Below, in pieces: positions 7,675-17,759 of a DNA stretch of 37,471 bases. Numbering within the stretch: position 1 is the stretch's first letter; the number at the start of each line of letters is the position of its first letter. The notes below the pieces were generated by a model. That model was not told the DNA's origin and searched no databases. It was given only the letters and a program-made list of their open reading frames with translations. This DNA comes from Nocardioides sp. GTDB taxonomy: Bacteria > Actinomycetota > Actinomycetes > Propionibacteriales > Nocardioidaceae. The position numbers were made by a program, and so were the translations under genes. Location of the stretch: NCBI GenBank assembly GCA_025965125.1, contig JAOPXM010000162.1:1-37471 (forward strand). Reading direction: 5' to 3'.

Positions 7675-7680
7675 TAGGAT
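7675..7680 (+). promoter_or_regulatory. -10 box of leuS leader transcript
   Basis: TAGGAT, 6 nt before the leader-peptide ATG at 7687, so transcription would begin at or next to that ATG. The -35 region has no clear match. Confidence 0.55.
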
Positions 7681-7686
7681 GTCCCC

Positions 7687-7725
7687 ATGACGATGAAGGC
7701 CCTGCTCCTTGGACAGCCGCGCTGA
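7687..7725 (+). CDS. leuS leader peptide (12 aa, three consecutive Leu codons)
   Basis: [12 protein letters not shown], stop TGA. The Leu codons CTG CTC CTT (7702-7710) follow each other, as in ribosome-mediated attenuation leaders. The frame lies between the leuS promoter and a textbook terminator in front of leuS, a leucyl-tRNA synthetase gene, so charging of tRNA-Leu would be sensed directly. It appears leaderless (-10 box 6 nt upstream). The stop codon falls inside the 5' arm of the next hairpin, another attenuator feature. Whether the peptide is made is not shown. Confidence 0.7.
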   Translation: MTMKALLLGQPR

Positions 7726-7760
7726 TCGCTCCACACCCATCTTTGGGAGATCGCGCGGCT
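7715..7760 (+). promoter_or_regulatory. Leader hairpin 1 of leuS attenuator
   Basis: AGCCGCGC (7715-7722) pairs with GCGCGGCT (7753-7760), extended by GATC (7724-7727) with GATC (7749-7752) and an apical CCCA/TGGG pair (7736-7739 with 7744-7747). The 5' arm contains the leader stop codon. It ends one base before the terminator stem, so ribosome position on the leader could influence both. I could not draw a convincing antiterminator. Confidence 0.55.
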
Positions 7761-7784
7761 ACCCCTCCATGCGAGGGGTTTTTT
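7761..7784 (+). terminator. Intrinsic terminator in leuS leader
   Basis: ACCCCTC (7761-7767), loop CATGC, GAGGGGT (7773-7779), followed by a continuous T run to 7784. It lies between the leader peptide and the leuS start codon, 34 nt before ATG 7818, so it can only act on the leuS leader RNA. Confidence 0.8.
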
Positions 7785-7817
7785 CATGTCAGGACACAGG
7801 TGGACCAGGGAGACACG

Positions 7818-10307
<2,490 letters not shown>

Positions 10308-10319
10308 CGGCGAGCCCAC

Positions 10320-10325
10320 TAGGGT
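10320..10325 (+). promoter_or_regulatory. -10 box of degV (leaderless)
   Basis: TAGGGT, 7 nt before ATG 10333, in the 25-nt gap after leuS. No ribosome binding site is seen. Confidence 0.5.
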
Positions 10326-10332
10326 CCGTGGC

Positions 10333-11187
10333 ATGCCGGTCGCGATCGTCACCGACTCGACCGCCAGCCTTCCCCCGGAGGTGGCGGCCGAGCACGGGAT
10401 CACCGTCGTACCCCTCAAGGTCGTGATCGGTTCGCAGGTCTTCGACGAGGGCTCCGAGGGTGCAACGCCCGAGATGGTTGCCGCTGCCCTGAAGCAGTGG
10501 ACCCCGGTCAGCACCTCGCGCCCGACGCCCCTCGCGCTCGGTCACGCCTACGAGGCCGCCGCGAGAGCCGGGGCGACCGAGGTCGTCTCGATCCACCTGT
10601 CCGGGGACATGAGCGGCACGTTCGAGTCCGCCCAGCTGGCCGCCCGGGACGCCTCGATCCCGGTGATCCCGGTCGACAGCCGCCAGGTCGGGGTCGCGAC
10701 GGGGTACGCCGCGCTGTCGGCGGCGGAGGCCGTGGCCGCCGGGGCGTCGGCCGAAGAGGCGGCAACGGCCGCCCGGGAACGGGCCGCGGCATCGTCGTCG
10801 TTCTTCTACGTCGACACGCTCGAGTACCTCCGCCGGGGTGGCCGGATCGGGGCCGCCGCCGCTCTGTTGGGCGGGGCTCTCGCGGTGAAGCCGCTGCTCA
10901 AGATCGAGGACGGCCGGGTCGAGTCGCTCGAGCGGGTGCGGACCTCGGCGCGGGCCCTGGCCCGGTTGGAGGAGCTGGCCGTGGAGGCTGCGGGTGAACG
11001 CGCGGCCGACGTCTGTGTCGCGCACCTGGCCAGCCCCGACCGAGCCGGTCAGCTGACCGCGAGACTGACCGTACGGCTCGCCGCGAACCTCGAGGGCCGC
11101 GAGGCCTGGTGCGGTGAGCTCGGTGCCGTCCTCGGAGCACACGTCGGGCCGGGGATGCTCGCGGTGTGTGTGGCGCCACGACCCTGA
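10333..11187 (+). CDS. DegV family fatty-acid-binding protein
   Basis: 284 residues, the usual DegV length. DegV proteins bind one fatty acid in a deep pocket; in Gram-positive bacteria they can act as FakB, which presents fatty acids to the FakA kinase. Visible family segments are VAIVTDSTASLP at the start, STSRPTP (about 55-61), the conserved SGTFESA after HLSGDM, VDSRQVG, FFYVDTLEYLRRGGRIG and ALAVKPLLKIEDG. No FakA-type kinase is in the window. It lies 25 nt after leuS but has its own -10 box. The fatty-acid role is inferred from the family. Confidence 0.9.
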   Translation: MPVAIVTDSTASLPPEVAAEHGITVVPLKVVIGSQVFDEGSEGATPEMVAAALKQWTPVSTSRPTPLALGHAYEAAARAGATEVVSIHLSGDMSGTFESAQLAARDASIPVIPVDSRQVGVATGYAALSAAEAVAAGASAEEAATAARERAAASSSFFYVDTLEYLRRGGRIGAAAALLGGALAVKPLLKIEDGRVESLERVRTSARALARLEELAVEAAGERAADVCVAHLASPDRAGQLTARLTVRLAANLEGREAWCGELGAVLGAHVGPGMLAVCVAPRP

Positions 11188-11264
11188 GCCAAGTCGTCGA
11201 CGGCCCGATTTCGTCCACAGCGGCTCGGGGTGCGGCGCTTGTCCACCGGTGCGGCTCCACACCC

Positions 11265-11280
11265 CGCGAGCGTCCTCGCG
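11265..11280 (+). terminator. Hairpin between degV and comEA
   Basis: CGCGAG (11265-11270) and CTCGCG (11275-11280) with loop CGTC. It could end the degV transcript; it also sits directly upstream of the comEA -10 box. Confidence 0.35.
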
Positions 11281-11286
11281 GCTCCC

Positions 11287-11292
11287 TAACGT
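11287..11292 (+). promoter_or_regulatory. -10 box of comEA (leaderless)
   Basis: TAACGT, 6 nt before ATG 11299; no ribosome binding site. Confidence 0.45.
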
Positions 11293-11298
11293 CGCGTC

Positions 11299-12255
11299 AT
11301 GCGATCTCGACGCCCCACGGCCGAGCACCAGGAGACCGTCGCCCGGCGGCTGGCGCTGCTGAGCGCCGAGCTCGCGAGCAGCCGACCCGCCGAGGCCGTC
11401 GCCGAGTCGGAGCTCGACGAGCTCGACGAGTCCCCGGACTGGTGGGTCGACCACACCCGGATCACGCCCCCGCCGCGGGAGCTCCGCAGGGAGCCTCCGG
11501 AGCCCGTGCTGGGTGACCCCCCTGCCGTCCCGGTCCCCGGGCGGCATGCCGCGCGTCGAGCCGGCCGCGTGCTGGCCGACTCCCTGCCCACGACCCTGCG
11601 CGGTCGGGTGGCTCTCGGCCCCGGTCAGGTCGCGGTGATCGCAGTCCTGGTGGCGGTGGGTCTCGCGGTCACCTGCTGGTGGGTGGTGCGCGGGGACCCC
11701 ACGGTGATCGCGCCCGTCTCAGCCGCCAGCTCGTCGTCGAGCCCGCTCGTCGGTCTGCCGTCACCGGCTTCGGCCACCGGAGCGACGACCGGGACGACGA
11801 CCGGGACGGGGCCTGGCGGGGCGTCCGGCGACGTCACTGTCGACGTCGCGGGCAAGGTCCGTCGCCCAGGCATCGCCGTGCTCGACGCCGGGTCCCGGGT
11901 CGTCGACGCCCTGGCGGCCGCGGGTGGGGCGCGGCGCGGGGTGGACCTGTCGGAGGTCAACCTGGCTCGGGTGCTGGTCGACGGCGAACAGATCCTGGTC
12001 GGGCTCCCCGCCCCGGTGGGCGCGGCCGCCTCGGCCGTCTCGACGCCGGGATCGCCCGGCGGCCCCCTGGTCGACCTCAACACGGCCTCGCAGGCCGAGC
12101 TGGAGACGCTGCCCGAGGTGGGCCCGGTCACCGCGACGGCGATCCTGGCGTGGCGTGACGAGCACGGCGGGTTCAGCTCCGTGGACGAGTTGCTCGAGGT
12201 CGATGGCATCGGTGATGCCACGCTCGGACAGATCGCCCCGTACGTCACCGTGTGA
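11299..12255 (+). CDS. comEA: ComEA family DNA-binding protein
   Basis: 318 residues. In competent bacteria ComEA binds incoming double-stranded DNA at the outer face of the membrane and passes it to ComEC. Order of parts: an acidic, proline-rich cytoplasmic N-terminus of about 105 residues, one membrane span (about 110-130), a Ser/Thr/Gly linker, a SLBB domain (about 178-236, VTVDVAGKVRRPGIAVL) and a helix-hairpin-helix domain (about 257-318, VDLNTASQAELETLPEVG). The long cytoplasmic extension exceeds that of Bacillus ComEA and is typical of actinobacteria. Its stop overlaps the comEC start. Uptake of DNA in this lineage is not proven. Confidence 0.92.
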   Translation: MRSRRPTAEHQETVARRLALLSAELASSRPAEAVAESELDELDESPDWWVDHTRITPPPRELRREPPEPVLGDPPAVPVPGRHAARRAGRVLADSLPTTLRGRVALGPGQVAVIAVLVAVGLAVTCWWVVRGDPTVIAPVSAASSSSSPLVGLPSPASATGATTGTTTGTGPGGASGDVTVDVAGKVRRPGIAVLDAGSRVVDALAAAGGARRGVDLSEVNLARVLVDGEQILVGLPAPVGAAASAVSTPGSPGGPLVDLNTASQAELETLPEVGPVTATAILAWRDEHGGFSSVDELLEVDGIGDATLGQIAPYVTV

Positions 12256-14555
12256 CGTTGCGGACCCCCGACCTCAGGATGCCGCTGCTGGCGCTCGGCG
12301 CCTGGATCGGCGGGCTCGCGGCCAACCTGGTCGCCGTGCCGCTGGTGGGGGTCGCGGGCGCCCTCGGGCTGGTCACTGTGGTCCTGCTCCGAGGCTGGGG
12401 GCTGCCGATCTGGCGCACCGCGGGGGCGTTGCTGCTCGTCATCGCCGCGGTGGCCTGCTCGGGGCTCGTCCGCCAGCACCAGACGGGCCACAACCCGGTG
12501 TCCGACCTGGCCTCCCAACGAGCTGCGGTGACCGTCGTCGCGACGGTGGGCTCCGACCCGCGGGTGCTCTCCGGACGCTTCGGCGACCAGGTGATGGTGC
12601 GTCTCGACGTGCACCGAGTGACGGGCCGCGGCTCGACGTTCGAGCTGACCACGCCGGTGCTGCTGATCGGCGACCTCGCCTGGGGTGAGGTCCCGCTCGG
12701 TGCGACCGTGCGCGCGAGCGGGAGGCTCTCGCCCTCGGACGGCTCCGACGTCGCCGGCATGCTCGGCGCAAATGGGAAGCCGGAAACGCTGGCGCCGCCA
12801 GATCTCTGGTGGCGAGGTGCCGACGCGTTGCGGCAGTCGCTCCGGGACTCGGTCGCTTCTCGCCCCGCCGATCAGCGGGCGCTCGTGCCCGCCCTCGTCG
12901 ACGGCGACGACACAAACCTCGACGCTGCCCTCGCCGACGACTTCCGGGACACCGGGCTCACCCACCTGCTCGCCGTCTCGGGCACCAACCTCACCCTGGT
13001 GGTCGGGTTCCTGCTGGTCGTGGCGCGGTGGAGCCGGGTCCGGGGTCGCTGGCTGTACGTCGTCGGCGGGTGCGGGATCGCGGGGTTCGTCCTGCTCGCC
13101 CGCACCGAGCCGAGCGTCCTGCGGGCAGCGGTGATGGGCACCGTGGGGCTGTTCGCGATGGGCGTCAACGGTCGAGAGCGGGGGTTCCGGGCTCTCGGGG
13201 TCGCCGTGGTGACGCTGCTCCTCGTCCAGCCGGCCCTGGCGACGTCGATCGGGTTCGCCCTGTCCGTGCTCGCCACGACCGGCATCCTGGTGCTTGCCCC
13301 CGGATGGCGCGACGATCTCTCGCGCTGGCTGCCGCGATGGCTGGCCGAGGCGGTCGCCGTGCCCGCGGCAGCACAGCTGGCCTGCACGCCCCTGGTGGCG
13401 GCGATCTCGGGGCAGGTGAGCATCGTCGCGGTGGCGGCCAACCTTGTGGTCGCCCCCGCCGTCGGGCCGGCGACCGTGCTCGGGCTGGTCGGGGGACTCC
13501 TCGGGCTGGTCTGGGATCCCGCCGGCCGCCTGGCCGGTGCGGCGGCCGGCTGGTGCGTCGCCTGGATCGTCGAGGTGGCACACCGGGGCGCGTCCCTGCC
13601 GTCGGCGGCGATCGAGTGGGGCACCGGCGCAGTCTCGTTGGCCGTGCTGACGGTGCTGTGCGCGGCCGCGGCCCTGGTCGCTCCGCACCTGCTTCGGCGC
13701 CGGACCACCGGTCTCGGGTGCGCGTTGTTGATGGTGGTCGCGGTCGTGGTGCGACCGCCGACGCCCGGGTGGCCGCCCGACGGCTGGGTGCTGGCGATGT
13801 GCGACATCGGGCAGGGCGACGCGCTCGTCCTGAACGCCGGGCCGGGCACGGGCATCGTGGTCGACGCCGGACCTGACCCGGCGTTGGTCGACCGGTGCTT
13901 GAGCCGACTGGACGTCGAGCGGGTGCCCCTGGTCGTGCTCACGCACTTCCATGCAGACCACGTGGACGGCCTGGCCGGCGTGCTGGACGGTCGGAGCGTC
14001 GGCGCGATCGAGACCACCCGGCTGCAGGATCCCCCCGAAGGGGTCGACGTCGTGACTGAAGCGGCACGCTCTGCCGGGGTGCCGATCTCGACAGCCGCCT
14101 TCGGAGGCACCCGCACCATCGGGGACGTCACGTTCCAGGTGCTGTGGCCACCGGCCGACTCGCCGAGCGTCGGCCCGGGCGACGGCAGCACCGCCAACGA
14201 GGCCAGTGTGGTGCTGCTCGTCGAGATTCGCGGAATGCGGCTGCTCCTGACCGGGGACGTCGAGCCCGAGGGACAGGCAGCGCTGGCCGGGATGCTTCCC
14301 GGACTGCACGTCGACGTGCTGAAGCTGCCTCACCACGGCAGCCGCTACCAGGATCTCGACTTCCTCGAGTCCTTGCAGGCCGGACTCGTGCTGGTGTCGG
14401 TCGGCGCGGACAACGACTACGGCCATCCGTCGGCCGAGGCACTGGAGCCGCTTGCGGCCACCGGTGCGACGATCCTGCGCACCGACCTCGACGGCGACGT
14501 CGTGGTCGCCCGGCGGGGCGACTCGGTGGTGGCGGTGACGTCCGCGGGCCCGTAG
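12252..14555 (+). CDS. comEC: ComEC/Rec2 DNA-uptake channel protein
   Basis: 767 residues. ComEC forms the inner-membrane channel for single-stranded DNA. The N-terminus has clustered hydrophobic spans and an OB-like DUF4131 region, and the competence domain shows LVPALVDGDD, LTHLLAVSGTNLTL and later several spans. The C-terminal third is a metallo-beta-lactamase fold with CDIGQGDALVL, LTHFHADHVDGLAG, LLTGDVE and LPHHGSRYQD, thought to be a nuclease acting on the non-transported strand. The GTG start overlaps the comEA stop (GTGA), which implies translational coupling. The family's metal-binding residues are present, so the protein looks intact. Confidence 0.94.
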   Translation: MTLRTPDLRMPLLALGAWIGGLAANLVAVPLVGVAGALGLVTVVLLRGWGLPIWRTAGALLLVIAAVACSGLVRQHQTGHNPVSDLASQRAAVTVVATVGSDPRVLSGRFGDQVMVRLDVHRVTGRGSTFELTTPVLLIGDLAWGEVPLGATVRASGRLSPSDGSDVAGMLGANGKPETLAPPDLWWRGADALRQSLRDSVASRPADQRALVPALVDGDDTNLDAALADDFRDTGLTHLLAVSGTNLTLVVGFLLVVARWSRVRGRWLYVVGGCGIAGFVLLARTEPSVLRAAVMGTVGLFAMGVNGRERGFRALGVAVVTLLLVQPALATSIGFALSVLATTGILVLAPGWRDDLSRWLPRWLAEAVAVPAAAQLACTPLVAAISGQVSIVAVAANLVVAPAVGPATVLGLVGGLLGLVWDPAGRLAGAAAGWCVAWIVEVAHRGASLPSAAIEWGTGAVSLAVLTVLCAAAALVAPHLLRRRTTGLGCALLMVVAVVVRPPTPGWPPDGWVLAMCDIGQGDALVLNAGPGTGIVVDAGPDPALVDRCLSRLDVERVPLVVLTHFHADHVDGLAGVLDGRSVGAIETTRLQDPPEGVDVVTEAARSAGVPISTAAFGGTRTIGDVTFQVLWPPADSPSVGPGDGSTANEASVVLLVEIRGMRLLLTGDVEPEGQAALAGMLPGLHVDVLKLPHHGSRYQDLDFLESLQAGLVLVSVGADNDYGHPSAEALEPLAATGATILRTDLDGDVVVARRGDSVVAVTSAGP

Positions 14556-14578
14556 ACGAGTGATGCGCGCGGTCGAGC

Positions 14579-14614
14579 CGGCTCCCGGCCGGTCGACGGA
14601 CCGACGGGGAGCCG
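14579..14614 (+). terminator. Two-tier hairpin after comEC
   Basis: CGGCTCCC (14579-14586) pairs with GGGAGCCG (14607-14614), with an inner CGGTC/GACCG stem (14590-14594 with 14599-14603). It lies 23 nt after the comEC stop. There is no T-tract. Confidence 0.5.
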
Positions 14615-14653
14615 CCGCGCACCGTCGGTGCGCTGTGACAGGCTGGGCGCACC

Positions 14654-15646
14654 ATGGCGAGCCCCTCCACCCCCCGCACAGGTGACGTCCTCGGCCGCGT
14701 CACGCTGGTGACCGGCAAGGAGGAGTTCCTCAACGAGCGGACCGTCGCCTCGGTCCGCGCCGCTGTGCGTGCCCACGACCCGGACGCCGAGCTCGCCGAG
14801 ACACTCGCGTCCGACCTGTCCCTTGCCTCCCTGGGGGAGATGTCTGCCGCGTCGCTGTTCTCGGCGGTCCGCTGCGTGGTGGTGCGCGGGCTCGAGAACC
14901 TTCCGGACGAGTCCGTCGAGGGTCTGCTCGCCTACGCCGCGGACCCCGTCGACGACGTAGCGCTGGTGCTGGTGCACGGCGGGGGAGCGAAGGGTTCCGG
15001 CACGCTCACCAAGCTCCGCAAGCTCCCCGCGGTGGTCGAGTCGAAGTCTGGCGAGCTGAAGCCATCCGAGTACCCCTCGTTCGTGGCAGCCGAGGTGCGC
15101 GGTCACGGCTCGGCGATCGACGCCGAGGCCGCAACCTTCCTGGTGCAGGCGGTCGGTCAGGACCTCCGCTCGCTCTCGGCGGCGGCCCACCAGCTGACCA
15201 ATGACTTCCCGGGCGAGGCCCTGAGCGTCGACAAGGTCAAGCTGTACTTCGGTGGTCGGGCAGAGGCGAAGTCCTTCGCTGTCGCAGACGCGGCCTTCTG
15301 GGGCCGCCGCACGGTTGCGCTCGAGGAGCTGCGCTGGGCGTTGGACGGCGGCACCCCTCCGGTGCTCGTGACCTCGGCGTTCGCCGGCGGCGCCCGGGGT
15401 GTCGCCCGCTACCGCTCCGCCGCACGCGGGATGCGCGAGGTCGACCTGGCCCGCGAGGTCGGGGTGCCGCCGTGGAAGCTGCGCACGATCCGCGACCAGT
15501 CCCGGGGGTGGTCCGACGCCGGCATCGCGCGAGCGATCCGGGCCGTGGCTCGCGCCGACGCCGACATCAAGGGCGCGGCCAGCGACGCGTCGTACACGCT
15601 CGAGCGGCTGGTGCTCACCGTGACTGCGCTCCGCGACCCCCGCTGA
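14654..15646 (+). CDS. holA: DNA polymerase III subunit delta
   Basis: 330 residues. The delta subunit opens the sliding-clamp ring as part of the clamp loader. The N-terminal AAA-like domain has VTLVTGKEEFLNERTV, the middle contains VRCVVVRGLENL and DDVALVLVHGGG, and the C-terminal collar domain begins near AKSFAVADAAFWG. The lower part, YTLERLVL near the end, is typical. holA between comEC and rpsT is the normal order in bacteria. The start ATG 14654 lies 9 nt after CAGGCT, a possible -10 box, and has no clear ribosome binding site. It converges with rpsT through a shared terminator region. Confidence 0.93.
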   Translation: MASPSTPRTGDVLGRVTLVTGKEEFLNERTVASVRAAVRAHDPDAELAETLASDLSLASLGEMSAASLFSAVRCVVVRGLENLPDESVEGLLAYAADPVDDVALVLVHGGGAKGSGTLTKLRKLPAVVESKSGELKPSEYPSFVAAEVRGHGSAIDAEAATFLVQAVGQDLRSLSAAAHQLTNDFPGEALSVDKVKLYFGGRAEAKSFAVADAAFWGRRTVALEELRWALDGGTPPVLVTSAFAGGARGVARYRSAARGMREVDLAREVGVPPWKLRTIRDQSRGWSDAGIARAIRAVARADADIKGAASDASYTLERLVLTVTALRDPR

Positions 15647-15664
15647 CCGGTCAACCGCCAACGC

Positions 15665-15694
15665 AAAAAGGCGCCGCCCCGAAGGGACGGCGCC
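15665..15694 (-). terminator. rpsT terminator
   Basis: Stem 15670-15694 (GGCGCCGTCCC, TTC, GGGGCGGCGCC read on the minus strand) followed on that strand by TTTTT (15669-15665). It lies 15 nt past the rpsT stop and is the best intrinsic terminator on the minus strand. It may also stop holA reading from the other side, although that side lacks a T-run. Confidence 0.85.
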
Positions 15695-15709
15695 TGGGTG
15701 CGAGGCGGA

Positions 15710-15970
15710 TCAGAGAGAAGCGCTCGTCTTGGCGATGGCCGACTTGCGGTTGGCCGCCTGGTTCTTGTGGATGATGCCCTTGGAGGCTGCCTTGTCCAGG
15801 CGCTTGGCCGCGTCGCGACCGGCCGTCACGGCAGCGTCCTTGTCGCCGGCCTCGGCGAGCTCGCGGAAGCGGCGAACGGCAGACTTGAGGTTCGTCTTCA
15901 CGGCCTTGTTGCGCTCGTGCCGACGCTCGTTCTGCTTGTTGCGCTTGATCTGGGACTTGATGTTCGCCAC
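15710..15970 (-). CDS. rpsT: 30S ribosomal protein S20
   Basis: 86-residue basic alpha-helical protein that binds 16S rRNA in the small subunit. It starts [16 protein letters not shown] and ends [13 protein letters not shown], as in actinobacterial S20. I place the start at GTG 15970; upstream in-frame codons would add non-family sequence. The ribosome binding site is GAAGGCT. It is the only ribosomal protein gene here and is convergent with holA. The mRNA leader appears to be about 80 nt (see promoter at 16058-16086), which leaves room for regulation; S20 represses its own translation in E. coli. Confidence 0.97.
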   Translation of the reverse strand: MANIKSQIKRNKQNERRHERNKAVKTNLKSAVRRFRELAEAGDKDAAVTAGRDAAKRLDKAASKGIIHKNQAANRKSAIAKTSASL

Positions 15971-16057
15971 TAGTGAGCCTTCGTCATAGGTGGTGGGTGC
16001 TGCCTGATAAGTCTGGTTGCGGTCGGCGCAGGCTGCTGCCGGACACGCGACGGACAA

Positions 16058-16086
16058 GATTAGCAGCGGGCGACTCGGGTGCCCAA
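16058..16086 (-). promoter_or_regulatory. rpsT promoter
   Basis: On the minus strand TTGGGC (16086-16081), a 17-nt spacer, and TAATCT (16063-16058), giving a start near 16051 and a leader of about 80 nt. It partly lies just past the end of the kinase gene at 16095. Confidence 0.5.
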
Positions 16087-16094
16087 ATCGTGCG

Positions 16095-17045
16095 TCACGA
16101 CCAGCTGCGCCGCTCGCAGAGCCAGTCCCAGCAGACCTCACCCTGCCAACGCTGGTGCTCGCGGAGGTGGGGTGACGTGGGCGGCACCGGCTCGTCGCCC
16201 TGGTGGAAGAAGTAGCCGACGAGGAGCGCGATCACGATGTCGACGTGCTCGTCCGGGACGTCCCGGGTGAGCTCCCGCTCGGTGAGCAGGGCGTCGACGT
16301 CGACGCCGTCGCCACGCGGGCCGATCATCAGGAACACGGTGTCGAGCCAGGCCGCGCCGACCACGGGCCAGTTCCAGTCGCACATCAGTGCGACGCCGTC
16401 GGCGCGGATCAGGATGTTGTCGTCGCGGACGTCGGTGTGGACGAGCGTCGAGCCCCCGCACACGTCGGCGAAGCGCGCCGCGAGCGCCGCCGCCTCTTCG
16501 AGATGCGGCAGGTTGCTGCGCGTGGACCGCACGTGGTCCCAGTAGCCAGGGAAGTCGACGAACTCCGTCGCGACGTCGTCGAGCTCCAGACCTGGAGGCG
16601 GCGGCGTGAGGAAGGTTGCGGTCACGGCCAGCATGTCGAGGGAGGCGTTGAGGTCAGGCCCACGCCAGGGCCGTCGCGGGGCGCGCGCCTCGACGTACTC
16701 CAGGCCGAGCACCATCCAGTCGTCGGCGTCGTGGGTCCACAAGAGCTTCGGAGCGGGGACCGATGCTGGGAGCACGGCGAGCTTGCGCGCCTCCTCGCGG
16801 TAGGACTCCGCGAACGCCCGTTGCGCCTTCTGCGACGCCGCCTTCACGAAGTGCCTGCTCCCGTCCGAGCAGGTCAGCACCGACGCGAACCCGGGCGTGA
16901 ACCCACCACCCTGCGACGCAGCCTCCACGACCGATGACCCGCACTCCCGCTCGATCAGCGCACGCACGTGCGGCGGCAGGTGGGTCCACTCGAGGCGTCG
17001 GGCCGTCCGACCGTGCGGGATCGTCGTGGGGATCACGGGGGACAT
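16095..17045 (-). CDS. Aminoglycoside phosphotransferase (APH)-family kinase
   Basis: 316 residues, protein-kinase-like fold. The catalytic loop is [13 protein letters not shown] (HxDxxxxN) and the metal-binding aspartate lies in MCDWNWP. An ATP-binding lobe is expected around [12 protein letters not shown] and [11 protein letters not shown]. Many members phosphorylate antibiotics, choline, homoserine or other small molecules; the substrate cannot be read from sequence and resistance should not be assumed. It is followed by rpsT in the same direction with a separate promoter. The start ATG 17045 is 50 nt downstream of the preceding minus-strand gene, so the two may share a transcript. Confidence 0.85.
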   Translation of the reverse strand: MSPVIPTTIPHGRTARRLEWTHLPPHVRALIERECGSSVVEAASQGGGFTPGFASVLTCSDGSRHFVKAASQKAQRAFAESYREEARKLAVLPASVPAPKLLWTHDADDWMVLGLEYVEARAPRRPWRGPDLNASLDMLAVTATFLTPPPPGLELDDVATEFVDFPGYWDHVRSTRSNLPHLEEAAALAARFADVCGGSTLVHTDVRDDNILIRADGVALMCDWNWPVVGAAWLDTVFLMIGPRGDGVDVDALLTERELTRDVPDEHVDIVIALLVGYFFHQGDEPVPPTSPHLREHQRWQGEVCWDWLCERRSWS

Positions 17046-17094
17046 CCTGCGTCACCGCGGGCAGGGCGTGCGACCCGGTTGTCCCACGCGCGGT

Positions 17095-17589
17095 TCAGCT
17101 GGCGAGGGCCACCCGTAGGCGTCGTCGCAAGGAAGGCAGCCGCGGTGTCGGAGGCGTCTGACCACGCAGCCGCCGGACGAAGTGCGACCCCGCGGTGGCG
17201 CTGCGGGCGATCGGGTCGTCGAACGTGGCGAGACCGGCGGCCACGGCGATCGCGCGGAGCTCGATGCGGCCGGCGTGACGCAGGGCCGGCACGTCCGCAT
17301 GCTCGTCGAGGATCCGCCGTACGCCGGGCAGGTCGGCCGCCGTCTGGACCCATGCGGCCGCGACGCTGGCGTCGAGTCGACGGGTGTCGAGCTCCAGGGC
17401 GACGTCGATGCGGCCCTGGAGTCGCCGCGACCACACCTCGTGCAGCGCCCGGAGCACGTCGTCGCGGTCGGTGAAGTGCTCGGCCGCCGAGTCGTCCCAA
17501 GCCAGGTCGCCACCGGCGTCGAGAGCGGTGACCACGTTGCGCAGTGCCGCCGTACGGCTGTGGATGGTGTCCCACGCTGTCGTTCCCAT
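17095..17589 (-). CDS. Protein of unknown function, mostly helical
   Basis: 164 residues. No catalytic motif is recognised. It is predicted to be alpha-helical and amphipathic, with few aromatics (WDTIHSRTAALRNVVTALDAGG at the start, HEVWSRRLQGRIDVALELDTRR in the middle) and an arginine-rich C-terminus (RRLRGQ...LPSLRRRLRVALAS) that could bind nucleic acid or membrane. The ATG 17589 follows GAGGAG at good spacing. A TAGCGT -10 box lies about 45 nt upstream. It is divergent from the two-component pair and could belong to its regulon; this is a guess from position. Confidence 0.7.
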   Translation of the reverse strand: MGTTAWDTIHSRTAALRNVVTALDAGGDLAWDDSAAEHFTDRDDVLRALHEVWSRRLQGRIDVALELDTRRLDASVAAAWVQTAADLPGVRRILDEHADVPALRHAGRIELRAIAVAAGLATFDDPIARSATAGSHFVRRLRGQTPPTPRLPSLRRRLRVALAS

Positions 17590-17639
17590 GGTCGTCTCCT
17601 CGTTCGCAGCACTGGAAGGCTTGTGGCCCGGTGACCACG

Positions 17640-17645
17640 ACGCTA
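17640..17645 (-). promoter_or_regulatory. -10 box of minus-strand unknown gene
   Basis: TAGCGT on the minus strand, with the start codon 50 nt downstream and a GAGGAG ribosome binding site; leadered, unlike most starts in the window. Confidence 0.35.
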
Positions 17646-17694
17646 GGCGAGGTGGCGGGTCCGGATCTGCCACCGTTGGGCGGGACTTCGGAGC

Positions 17695-17730
17695 CCACCC
17701 AGGGACGGGGAGCCGTCCGACCGTGGGTGG
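17695..17730. repeat. Nested inverted repeat upstream of two-component operon
   Basis: CCACCC (17695-17700) pairs with GGGTGG (17725-17730) and inside it GGACGG (17703-17708) pairs with CCGTCC (17713-17718). A second repeat, GGTGGC-N12-GCCACC, lies at 17651-17674. Both are in the divergent gap, 24 nt or more before the sensor's -10 box at 17754. They may be operators or a terminator. Confidence 0.45.
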
Positions 17731-17753
17731 ATGTGCGACGGCGTGCCGATCCC

Positions 17754-17759
17754 TAGGCT
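17754..17759 (+). promoter_or_regulatory. -10 box of two-component operon (leaderless)
   Basis: TAGGCT, 7 nt before GTG 17767; no ribosome binding site. Confidence 0.45.

Noticed and set aside
7687-7784. T-box riboswitch in front of leuS
   Set aside because: No T-box sequence, specifier loop or stem I is visible; a codon-run leader peptide explains the terminator better.
11211-11280. Replication origin suggested by DnaA-like boxes
   Set aside because: Only two imperfect boxes, no AT-rich unwinding region and no dnaA/dnaN nearby.
11625-14426. Very long open frame antisense to comEA-comEC
   Set aside because: High-GC shadow frame; low-complexity, His/Arg/Gln-rich product with no fold, opposite well-supported genes.
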